From contig CAZILN010000333.1 in the NCBI GenBank assembly GCA_964540005.1, positions 1-23,851 of the forward strand: a stretch of DNA of 23,851 nucleotides. The letters are read 5' to 3'. A program made the position numbers and the translations under genes. Positions 1 through 7,282 of the stretch are shown here, in pieces (positions within the stretch are counted from its first letter, which is position 1; the number at the start of each line of letters is the position of its first letter). The notes under the pieces are model-generated. The model did no database searches and had not been told where the DNA came from. It saw nothing but the letters and a program-made list of their open reading frames with translations. This stretch comes from CAZILN01 sp964540005 (lineage in GTDB: Bacteria; Bacteroidota; Bacteroidia; Bacteroidales; SM23-62).

Positions 1-2
1 AA

Positions 3-845
3 GGAAAACAGATGAGGCCTATGTTTGTGTTTCTGACGGCTAAAATGCTGGGAGAGATCACTGCATCAAGTTATACCGCTGCCAGCCTGATTGAATTATT
101 GCATACTGCGACCCTGATTCATGATGATGTGGTGGACGAATCTAATGAAAGAAGAGGGTTCTTGAGTATCAATGCCTTATGGAAATCAAAGGTGGCAGTT
201 TTACTGGGGGATTATCTGTTGGCCAGGGGACTTTTGCTGGCTGTAAATGAGAAGGAGTATGATCTGTTACAGATTGTTTCCGATGCTGTCAGGGAGGTGA
301 GTGAGGGAGAATTATACCAGATTCAGAAATCCCGCAAACTCAATCTGACCATGGATGAATACTTCGAGATAATACGAATGAAAACAGCTACCCTTATTGC
401 GGCATGTACAGCCTGTGGCGCCAGGTCTGTTAACTGCGAAGATGCAACTATCGAGAAACTAAGGCAATTTGGTGAATCAGTCGGAATGGCTTTCCAAATC
501 AAGGACGATCTGCTTGATTACCAGAAAAAGGGAGATATTGGCAAGCCTACTGGAAATGATCTGAAGGAGAAGAAATTTACCCTTCCCCTTATTTATGCTC
601 TCGAAAACTGCTCGAAGACTGAGCGCTCCAGTATTATTAAAACAATACGCAGGCATAATCACAACAATCTGAAAATCAGAGAAGTAATGGATTTTGTAAT
701 TCAGAACAAAGGCCTGGTATATGCCGAAGAGAAGATGATGGAATTCAGGGATAATGCAGTTGCTATCCTGGATGACTTTCCTGTTAATTCTGCCAGGGAA
801 TCCCTGATAAGTCTTGTTGATTACTCCGTAAACAGATCCAGGTAG
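3..845 (+). CDS. Long-chain polyprenyl diphosphate synthase (partial, 5' end outside window)
   Basis: Trans-type prenyltransferase that condenses isopentenyl diphosphate onto an allylic primer to build the long isoprenoid chain, probably the menaquinone side chain. The frame is already open at base 3 and reads G-K-Q-M-R-P, the conserved GK(R/Q)xRP substrate-binding motif. The ATG at 12 is therefore internal, and roughly 45 N-terminal residues lie outside the window. Counting from that Met, the first Asp-rich motif is DDVVD (38-42) and the second is DDLLD (165-169); both bind Mg-diphosphate. Ala33 and Thr34, five and four residues before the first motif, are small, which in this family goes with long products; the exact chain length cannot be read. 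The gene ends one base before the uvrC stop, so the two converge. Family is near certain; ispB or hepT-type naming is not. Confidence 0.93.
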   Translation, partial: GKQMRPMFVFLTAKMLGEITASSYTAASLIELLHTATLIHDDVVDESNERRGFLSINALWKSKVAVLLGDYLLARGLLLAVNEKEYDLLQIVSDAVREVSEGELYQIQKSRKLNLTMDEYFEIIRMKTATLIAACTACGARSVNCEDATIEKLRQFGESVGMAFQIKDDLLDYQKKGDIGKPTGNDLKEKKFTLPLIYALENCSKTERSSIIKTIRRHNHNNLKIREVMDFVIQNKGLVYAEEKMMEFRDNAVAILDDFPVNSARESLISLVDYSVNRSR

Positions 846-846
846 T

Positions 847-2682
847 TTATTTACCAGGCTTTTTCCCTCCGGCCAGGTAGGCCAGAATTTTTTCTGTTCG
901 ATGTTTCCCTATTTCGCGATAAAGATTTGAAGGATCAGCTTTCAGTATATTTTCAATACTGTAATACCGGGTCAGTAATTTTTGTTTTGTTTGTTCTCCA
1001 ACTCCCTCAATCTGATCCAGAACTGAAAGAGTCATTTTCTTGGACCTCTGATTCCTGTGGAAAGTGATTCCAAACCTATGTGCTTCATTTCTAAGATTTT
1101 GTAATACTTTTAGGGTCTCAGAGTTCTTATCAATATACAGGGGAATCGAATCTCCCGGAAAGTAAATCTCCTCCAGTTTCTTTGCAATTCCCACCACTGC
1201 AATTTTACCCCTGAGGCCCAGTTTCTCCAGGCTGCTAACAGCAGCACTCAGCTGACCTTTTCCGCCATCGATGACAACCAGTTGGGGCAGTTCTTTTTCC
1301 TCCTTTAACAGTCTTTTATACCTACGGGCGATAACCTCTTCCATGGATGCATAATCATTGGCCCCTTTCACTGTTTTGATATGAAAATGACGGTAATCCT
1401 TTTTACTGGGCCTGGTATTACGGAAAACGACACATGAAGCCACAGGATCTTTACCCTGGATATTTGAGTTGTCAAAACATTCAATGTGGACCGGTGTGAC
1501 AGCCAGTCTCAGATCTTCCTTAATTTTCTGAAGTTTCCTTTCATTCTTTGTTTCTGCAGATACTGCTTCCCGCTGTTTACGCTGTTCCATCTGGTAATGC
1601 CTCGCATTTCTGAGGGACAGGTCAAGCAGTTTTTTCTTATCCCCCCTTACAGGTACACTTAGTTTTATTAGCGGCATGTCCAGGTCGATGGGAAAAGGCA
1701 GCAGGATTTCTTTAGCACTGCTTGATATTTTATTCCTGATCTCAACTATCGCCATGGGCAAAAGATCTTCCTTTTGTTCATCAAGCTGCTTTATGATTTC
1801 CAGATTATGTGCCTGTATAATGGCTCCGTTAATCACCTTTATGTAGTTGACAAATGCAAATTCTTCTTCCTCCAGTATTGTATACACATCTATATTACTG
1901 ATCCGGGGATTAACGATGGTGGAACGACTCTGATATCTCTTCAGCAGCTGAATTTTTTCCTTTACCATCTGGGCCTTTTCATATTCAAAGCTGTCAGAAT
2001 ATCTTTTCATCAGTTCCTTTAGATATAAGGATACCTGGTTAATATTGCCCTTCAATATCTGGTGTATCTGATTTATGGAATCATTGTAGTTTTCAGCCGT
2101 TTGTTCCCCTATACAAGGTGCCAGGCAATTCCCTATGTGATATTCAAGGCATACCTTGAATTTTTTAGCATCGATAGCCGATTCTGAAAGATTGTGCTTA
2201 CAGGTCCTAAGCGGGAACAGCTGCCTGATCAGATCAATAATTGTCTTTACCATTAAACCCGATGTATAGGGTCCGTAATAAACAGAGCCGTCATCTTTGA
2301 GATTCCTGGTTGAGAATATTCTTGGGAATGCTTCATTCTTCACACAGATCCAGGGGAAAGATTTATCATCCTTGAGTTGTACGTTATACCTTGGCCGGTA
2401 CTTTTTTATCAGGTTGTTTTCCAGTAGAAAAGCATCTGACTCGTTCTCAACTACTATGTGTTTGATGTCGGCAACTTTTTGAACAAGAAGCCTCAGTTTA
2501 TTGTTCTTATAATTTGTCCTGGTAAAATACGATGACACTCTTTTCTTTAAATCCTTGGCCTTGCCAACATAAATTATCACAGCATTTTTATCAAAATACT
2601 GATACACACCAGGTTTATTTGGCAGTACTTCAATGAGAGATTTGAGGTAATCAAGTTTTTTATTGACCAGTTGCTCCTGCAC
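847..2682 (-). CDS. uvrC: UvrABC excinuclease subunit C
   Basis: Nuclease subunit of nucleotide excision repair, which cuts on both sides of a lesion after loading by UvrA and UvrB. The 611 residues are the usual family length. In order: an N-terminal GIY-YIG nuclease (GVY at 25-27, YVG at 38-40, catalytic-type Arg48), a UVR motif near 'YEKAQMVKEK', the RNase H-like C-terminal nuclease ('ECFDNSN' and 'VVIDGGKGQL') and a helix-hairpin-helix end ('IEGVGEQTKQKLL'). The start is GTG at 2682. No in-frame ATG exists before the GIY-YIG domain, and the only sensible upstream codon is an ATT directly before it. It begins 11 bases after the adenine deaminase stop, so co-transcription with mnmG and the deaminase is likely. 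No strong ribosome-binding site is visible. Confidence 0.97.
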   Translation of the reverse strand: MQEQLVNKKLDYLKSLIEVLPNKPGVYQYFDKNAVIIYVGKAKDLKKRVSSYFTRTNYKNNKLRLLVQKVADIKHIVVENESDAFLLENNLIKKYRPRYNVQLKDDKSFPWICVKNEAFPRIFSTRNLKDDGSVYYGPYTSGLMVKTIIDLIRQLFPLRTCKHNLSESAIDAKKFKVCLEYHIGNCLAPCIGEQTAENYNDSINQIHQILKGNINQVSLYLKELMKRYSDSFEYEKAQMVKEKIQLLKRYQSRSTIVNPRISNIDVYTILEEEEFAFVNYIKVINGAIIQAHNLEIIKQLDEQKEDLLPMAIVEIRNKISSSAKEILLPFPIDLDMPLIKLSVPVRGDKKKLLDLSLRNARHYQMEQRKQREAVSAETKNERKLQKIKEDLRLAVTPVHIECFDNSNIQGKDPVASCVVFRNTRPSKKDYRHFHIKTVKGANDYASMEEVIARRYKRLLKEEKELPQLVVIDGGKGQLSAAVSSLEKLGLRGKIAVVGIAKKLEEIYFPGDSIPLYIDKNSETLKVLQNLRNEAHRFGITFHRNQRSKKMTLSVLDQIEGVGEQTKQKLLTRYYSIENILKADPSNLYREIGKHRTEKILAYLAGGKKPGK

Positions 2683-2693
2683 AATTTGTTCTT

Positions 2694-4322
2694 TTAAACA
2701 TACAGTGATGTGAATTGAAAATGCTCAGAATCGAATAAACCTCTGTCGCTCAATTTCAATTTTGGGATCACAAGAAGGGCCATGAATGAAAGGGTCATGA
2801 AGGATGATTTTAATCCGGATCCAATGGAGGATGCCATCTTCTCGAGATCGGAGTATTTCCCGGCAACAAACTCAACATTCTCATCAGACATCAGTCCGGC
2901 TACCGGCAAAGCAAGGTATTCCAGCCTTCCTCCCCCCGATACTACGAGAGCGCCCTTACATTCAATTACCTTATTGATGGCCCGGCTCAAATCTTCATCA
3001 TTACTGCCTACGGCAATTATATTATGGCTGTCATGCGCAATGCTGCCGGCAATAGCGCCGCTCTTAATACCAAAGCCTGAAATAAAGCCAATTTCAGGTG
3101 GCCGCCCTGAATAGCGGTCCAGGATAATCAGTTTCAATATATCCTTTTCCGCATCAGCCATGATCATACCATTCTCCGGTTCAAACTCGAAAATAAAAGA
3201 ATCTGTTAAGAGATTTCCCTCTTCTGCCTTAATAACCCGCAGTTTATTACTCCGAGCGGGAACAGCCAGGTCTTTTGTTGAGATCCTCCTTGCATTAAAG
3301 TGGTTAATTTTCTGAACAGGAACTGGATCAATCAGAATTTTCCCGTCAGCGTATTGTTTTTCACCATTAATGTATGTGGCTATGATCTTAAAACTTTCGA
3401 AAGAGTCAATAATAATGAAATCCGCCGGATCACCCTCCTTCAGTAATCCCACATCCAGCCCGTAATGTTCTGCAGGATTTTTAGTCGCTGCAGCAATCAT
3501 CTTATACCTGTCCACGCCCCTCATAAGACCATATTTCACAAGCCTGTTTATATGTCCGGCTAACAGATCATCAGGATGAATATCATCTGTGCACAGCATT
3601 ATCCTGTCAGGGTAAGCATCTACAAGAAGTATCAATTCATTTATATTTTTTGCAGCACTGCCCTCTCTTATCAATATACTCATGCCTGCTTTTATCTTCT
3701 CTATCGCCTCCTGTTTTGAAATACATTCATGATCAGTACTTATTCCTGCAGCTATGTACTCCATTAATTCATTACCCCTTAATCCAGGAGCATGTCCATC
3801 AATTACTTTACCCTGCTCTTTAGCCAGCCTTATCTTTTCCATAAGTTCGGGCTCCCTGTTTAATACACCAGGATAATTCATCACTTCAGAAAGATAAAAC
3901 ATATCCTCCCTCTTTATCAATTCAGCCATATCATCAACGCCTATAGTACTTCCAGTTGTTTCAAAAGAAGTCGCCGGCACACAGGACGGGACCCCAAAGA
4001 AGAATTTAAACGGACTTTTCCTCCCGCTTTCTATCATGTAATTAATTCCTTCCTTGCCAAGTACATTGGCTATCTCGTGTGGATCTGATACGGATGCCAC
4101 TGTTCCATGTCTTATGGCCGCTCTTGCAAATTCCGTGGGAACCATCATGGAACTTTCAATATGCACATGAGCATCTATAAGTCCCGGTAAAATAATCTGT
4201 TCCGGAACGTCACATGAATTTTTTATGGAAACTATTTTTCCATCTTCAATAAACAGTTTTCCTGGAAATATTTTCTTTTTAAAAATATTTACAATATTCC
4301 CGGAAATAGTTTTTCTCTGCAT
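2694..4322 (-). CDS. ade: Adenine deaminase
   Basis: Cytosolic amidohydrolase that converts adenine to hypoxanthine and ammonia in purine salvage. The 542 residues fit the Ade/AdeC family (about 540-600). Metal-binding features visible: the HxH motif in 'DAHVHIESS' (His52, His54), 'SDPHEIANVLG', 'DGHAPGL' and 'STDHEC'. The C-terminal adenine deaminase domain is intact ('SHDSHNIIAVG' and the GGGRLEYLALP segment). ATG start at 4322. It lies 107 bases after mnmG, with a parS palindrome in that gap, and 11 bases before uvrC. In many Bacteroides genomes, as I recall them, the gene between mnmG and uvrC is apt, another adenine-salvage gene, so this looks like a functional swap. Guanine or other aminohydrolase activity is less likely given the family-specific N-terminal motifs. 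Confidence 0.95.
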   Translation of the reverse strand: MQRKTISGNIVNIFKKKIFPGKLFIEDGKIVSIKNSCDVPEQIILPGLIDAHVHIESSMMVPTEFARAAIRHGTVASVSDPHEIANVLGKEGINYMIESGRKSPFKFFFGVPSCVPATSFETTGSTIGVDDMAELIKREDMFYLSEVMNYPGVLNREPELMEKIRLAKEQGKVIDGHAPGLRGNELMEYIAAGISTDHECISKQEAIEKIKAGMSILIREGSAAKNINELILLVDAYPDRIMLCTDDIHPDDLLAGHINRLVKYGLMRGVDRYKMIAAATKNPAEHYGLDVGLLKEGDPADFIIIDSFESFKIIATYINGEKQYADGKILIDPVPVQKINHFNARRISTKDLAVPARSNKLRVIKAEEGNLLTDSFIFEFEPENGMIMADAEKDILKLIILDRYSGRPPEIGFISGFGIKSGAIAGSIAHDSHNIIAVGSNDEDLSRAINKVIECKGALVVSGGGRLEYLALPVAGLMSDENVEFVAGKYSDLEKMASSIGSGLKSSFMTLSFMALLVIPKLKLSDRGLFDSEHFQFTSLYV

Positions 4323-4358
4323 TTTTTAATGAATCGACGGGTGGAATGAATATATTTA

Positions 4359-4374
4359 TGTTCCACGTGGAACA
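4359..4374. promoter_or_regulatory. parS centromere-like site (ParB/Spo0J binding)
   Basis: The sequence TGTTCCACGTGGAACA is a perfect 16-bp palindrome and matches the widespread chromosomal parS consensus (TGTTNCACGTGNAACA) at every defined position. It sits in the non-coding gap between the end of mnmG and the start of the adenine deaminase. Chromosomal parS sites normally cluster near oriC, and mnmG (gidA) is an origin-proximal gene in many bacteria. parA and parB are not in the window. I saw no second full match in these 23.9 kb. An ordinary transcription-factor operator is the alternative, but the exact match makes it less likely. Confidence 0.9.
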
Positions 4375-4429
4375 CTATTACCTGTTCAAGTTAACAATCT
4401 GAATCTTTTTATCAACACCCCCACCACTT

Positions 4430-6301
4430 TTACCTCCCCATATGTACTAATAGTACGCTTATATCGGATGGAGATACTCCGCTTATCCTGCTAGCCTGTC
4501 CTATTGTGGCTGGTTTTATCCTTTTTAACTTTTGTCTTGCTTCTGTAGATAAGGAATTTAAAAGATCATAATTAAAATCTTCCTTCAATTTAAGATCTTC
4601 CAGTTTTGATATCTTTTCAGCCATCATTTTCTCCCTTTCTATATAGCCTTTATATTTAATTTCTATCTCAGCGCTTTCAACTATTTCCATCTTGTTTCTT
4701 CCAAGCTTACTAATAAAATCACCCAATTCAGGGATTATACCAGCCACATGTAACAGACTTACCTGCGGTCTGCTTACCAGATCTATCCCTTTTACTTTTT
4801 GTTTCAACTTGCTGGTACTTAATTTTTCCAACAATTCATCTGCTTGTCCAGGCGCTACACTCTTGCTTTTGAGTAATTTAATTATTCTGTCTCTTCCAAT
4901 GGTCTTTTCCTTCAATAAGTGTAGTCTTTCTTTATCCGCTAATCCAAGTTTGACAGATTTTTCTGTTAATCTCTGATCAGCATTATCCTGGCGTAACAAT
5001 ATCCTGTACTCAGCTCTTGATGTAAACATTCTATAGGGTTCATCCACTCCTTTGGTGACCAAATCATCAATAAGGACACCTATGTAGGCTTCATCCCTCT
5101 TCAGCCAAAAATCTTCTTGGCCCTTAATTTTCTGGTGCGCATTAATTCCTGCCATTAATCCCTGTGCAGCCGCTTCTTCATATCCGGTGGTACCATTTAT
5201 CTGTCCGGCGAAAAAAAGGTTTCTAATTCTTTTAGTTTCCAGTGTATTTAACAATTGTGTAGGAGGAAAATAATCATACTCAATCGCATATCCCGGCCTG
5301 AAAATCTTTACTTGTTCCAATCCTTTTATTTTTCTCAGAGCTTCATATTGAACCTCCCATGGCAAAGAACTTGCAAAACCATTTATATAATACTCTATTG
5401 TATTTTCTCCTTCAGGTTCCAGAAATAGCAGATGCTTATCCTTTTCAGCAAATGTTACTATCTTATCCTCTATACTCGGACAGTATCTTGGCCCAATACC
5501 TTTTATAGTGCCCGTATATAAAGGTGATTCGTCAAATCCCTTCTCAAGTACCCTGTGTACTTCCTCATTGGTATAAGTGATATAACAACTTTTATGTTTC
5601 GAGTAATCCAGATTAATATTCAGAAATGAAAAAGCTCCATCATTTTCCCCTTTTTGTTCTGTCATAAGACTGAAGTCTACCGTCCGTCCGTCAATCCTGG
5701 CCGGTGTACCGGTCTTCATTCTGCCAACTTCAAATCCTCTTGATTTAAGCTGTTCTGAAATTCCGGTTGAGGGCGGTTCTCCTACACGTCCTCCCTCTTG
5801 CCGTTGCTTCCCGATATGTATTACCCCGTTAATAAAAGTACCGTTAGTAAGAATAACTGCCCTGGCCCCGAACTCAACACCCATCAGTGTTTTAACTCCC
5901 CTCACTCTGTCTTTATCTAAAATAAGTTCCGTTACCAGGTCCTGCCAGAGGTCCAGATTTTTCGTCTTTTCCAACATCTCCCGCCAGATCCATGAGAATT
6001 TCATCCGGTCACATTGAGCCCGCGGACTCCACATTGCCGGGCCTTTTGAGCGGTTAAGCATCCTGAATTGAATCATTGACCTGTCCGTGACAATCCCACT
6101 GTACCCGCCTAATGCATCCACTTCCCTTATTATTTGCCCTTTTGCAATACCTCCCATAGCAGGATTACATGACATCTGTGCGATCTTAGTCATGTCCATG
6201 GTTATCAGTAATACACTGGAACCAAGATTAGCAGCACTGGCTGCCGCCTCCGATCCTGCATGACCTGCCCCTACAACAATTATATCATATTCTCTGATCA
6301 T
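4430..6301 (-). CDS. mnmG: tRNA uridine-5-carboxymethylaminomethyl(34) synthesis enzyme MnmG
   Basis: FAD-dependent partner of MnmE. It installs the carboxymethylaminomethyl (or aminomethyl) group on U34 of tRNAs that read NNA/NNG codons, acting in the cytoplasm. At 623 residues it is full length. The N-terminal dinucleotide fold is clear (GAGHAG at 11-16). Further family signatures are 'SCNPAMGGIAKG', 'SKGPAMWSPRAQCDR', 'TGTFINGVIHIG' and 'GQINGTTGYEEAAAQGL', and the helical C-terminus ends with 'ASRISGVSPSDISVLLVHMGR'. ATG start at 6301, 55 bases after the ybeY stop, probably in the same unit as the RsbW-like gene and ybeY. Older literature calls it gidA. Nothing is truncated or unusual. 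Confidence 0.98.
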   Translation of the reverse strand: MIREYDIIVVGAGHAGSEAAASAANLGSSVLLITMDMTKIAQMSCNPAMGGIAKGQIIREVDALGGYSGIVTDRSMIQFRMLNRSKGPAMWSPRAQCDRMKFSWIWREMLEKTKNLDLWQDLVTELILDKDRVRGVKTLMGVEFGARAVILTNGTFINGVIHIGKQRQEGGRVGEPPSTGISEQLKSRGFEVGRMKTGTPARIDGRTVDFSLMTEQKGENDGAFSFLNINLDYSKHKSCYITYTNEEVHRVLEKGFDESPLYTGTIKGIGPRYCPSIEDKIVTFAEKDKHLLFLEPEGENTIEYYINGFASSLPWEVQYEALRKIKGLEQVKIFRPGYAIEYDYFPPTQLLNTLETKRIRNLFFAGQINGTTGYEEAAAQGLMAGINAHQKIKGQEDFWLKRDEAYIGVLIDDLVTKGVDEPYRMFTSRAEYRILLRQDNADQRLTEKSVKLGLADKERLHLLKEKTIGRDRIIKLLKSKSVAPGQADELLEKLSTSKLKQKVKGIDLVSRPQVSLLHVAGIIPELGDFISKLGRNKMEIVESAEIEIKYKGYIEREKMMAEKISKLEDLKLKEDFNYDLLNSLSTEARQKLKRIKPATIGQASRISGVSPSDISVLLVHMGR

Positions 6302-6356
6302 TGATATCTAATAATGCTCAAATTTAGATATTTATATGCTCAATTCCTTAAGTAGA

Positions 6357-6788
6357 CTAATGATTCAGCAGCTTGCGCAAGGCATTAAGGCATATGTCCT
6401 CTTCACGCCTCATCACATCCTTCTCCTTTTCATTTTCATCATTGTATCCCAGCAGGTGCAAAATTCCATGTATTATCACCCTGTTAAGTTCGTTTTCAAA
6501 ACTTACATTATAGCTTAGTGCATTTTCCCTGACCCTGTGAATACTTATAAAAAGGTCACCAGAAACAGTCTTATCCTTTGTATAATCAAAGCTGATTATA
6601 TCAGTAAAATAATCCCGTGAAAGATGTTTTCTATTAAGCTGCCGGAGGTAATTATCAGAAGTAAAAATAATGTTAAGGTCACCAGGTATCTTATTTCTGC
6701 GGAAAATCTCCTCTTCAATCCATTTCTTAAGAATCCTTCTGCCTATCTTTTGTTTCGGAATTTTCTCATCATAAAATCTTATCGCCAA
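6357..6788 (-). CDS. ybeY: Endoribonuclease YbeY (rRNA maturation factor)
   Basis: Metal-dependent single-strand endoribonuclease involved in 16S rRNA 3'-end maturation and ribosome quality control. The 143 residues are typical. The core motif is HGILHLLGYND (107-117). His107 and His111 occupy the first two ligand positions, but the third ligand position, His in E. coli-type YbeY, is Asp117. Upstream conserved features are 'TDIISFDY' (62-69) and 'GDLFIS'. The start is TTG at 6788: the open frame upstream contains only CCT, TTA, ATC, TAT, AGA and ATT back to a stop, and no in-frame ATG precedes the catalytic core. It begins 4 bases after the RsbW-like stop, so the two are probably translated together. 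Confidence 0.92.
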   Translation of the reverse strand: MAIRFYDEKIPKQKIGRRILKKWIEEEIFRRNKIPGDLNIIFTSDNYLRQLNRKHLSRDYFTDIISFDYTKDKTVSGDLFISIHRVRENALSYNVSFENELNRVIIHGILHLLGYNDENEKEKDVMRREEDICLNALRKLLNH

Positions 6789-6792
6789 AATT

Positions 6793-7188
6793 CTATAGAT
6801 TAAAGGTTAACTGCACCCTGCGTCCGTTATCGGTATATTTGATATCATCCGATAGTTTTTCCATTAAAAAAACACCTCTGCCGCTAACCTTCTCCAGATT
6901 TTCCGGTGCTGTCGGATCCGGAATGCTTTCGGGGTCAAATCCCGGACCCTGGTCTGTTACAATTAAATTAAGTTCCTTCTTATTCCACTCAAACCTGATT
7001 TTCACATCCTTTTTTTCATCCAGCTTGTTCCCGTGAAGAATGGCATTGTTAGCAGCTTCAAGTGTGGCAATCAATACATTACCATATATCTCAGAACTCA
7101 GTTTGCACTGCGTGGATATTTCATCGACCAGCCTTTCAACCTTGATAAGGTTCTCTATTCTGGACTCGATATTTATATTCATTTCCAT
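6793..7188 (-). CDS. RsbW-like anti-sigma regulatory ATPase (HATPase_c_2, serine kinase)
   Basis: Small GHKL-fold ATP-binding protein of the SpoIIAB/RsbW type, 131 residues. These proteins usually phosphorylate an STAS anti-anti-sigma partner on serine and bind a sigma factor or other target. Visible boxes: N box 'EAANNAILHGN' (44-54), G1 box 'DQGPGFD' (79-85) and G2 'SGRGVFLM' (102-109), all intact. ATG start at 7188; a second ATG two codons later is equally possible. No STAS protein, PP2C phosphatase or sigma factor lies in the window, so its partner is elsewhere or the mechanism differs. It is followed at 4 bases by ybeY. A 94-base gap with a weak hairpin separates it from the upstream EnvC-like gene. 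Fold is certain; partner and process are unknown. Confidence 0.88.
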   Translation of the reverse strand: MEMNINIESRIENLIKVERLVDEISTQCKLSSEIYGNVLIATLEAANNAILHGNKLDEKKDVKIRFEWNKKELNLIVTDQGPGFDPESIPDPTAPENLEKVSGRGVFLMEKLSDDIKYTDNGRRVQLTFNL

Positions 7189-7257
7189 AAAGAGACAATT
7201 TCCGACTCTCCTTTATACTGTAATACGAAAAAAAGGTTACTTTTTTATTGATTTTTT

Positions 7258-7280
7258 TTAGACAAATATGTTTCGTCTAA
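7258..7280. repeat. Inverted repeat in the gap between the EnvC-like gene and the RsbW-like gene
   Basis: TTAGAC (7258-7263) and GTCTAA (7275-7280) form a 6-bp stem, extendable by AAA/TTT with one bulged C. It lies 3 bases after the EnvC-like stop in its direction of transcription. The T tract is on the wrong side for a minus-strand intrinsic terminator: the stem is followed by A residues in the transcript. It may mark a unit boundary or an RNA-stability element, but its function is not established. Confidence 0.4.
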
Positions 7281-7282
7281 CC

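Noticed and set aside
2782..3114. Plus-strand frame of 110 residues
   Set aside because: It lies wholly antisense inside the adenine deaminase gene, has no recognisable domain and no separate promoter; a shadow of the real gene.
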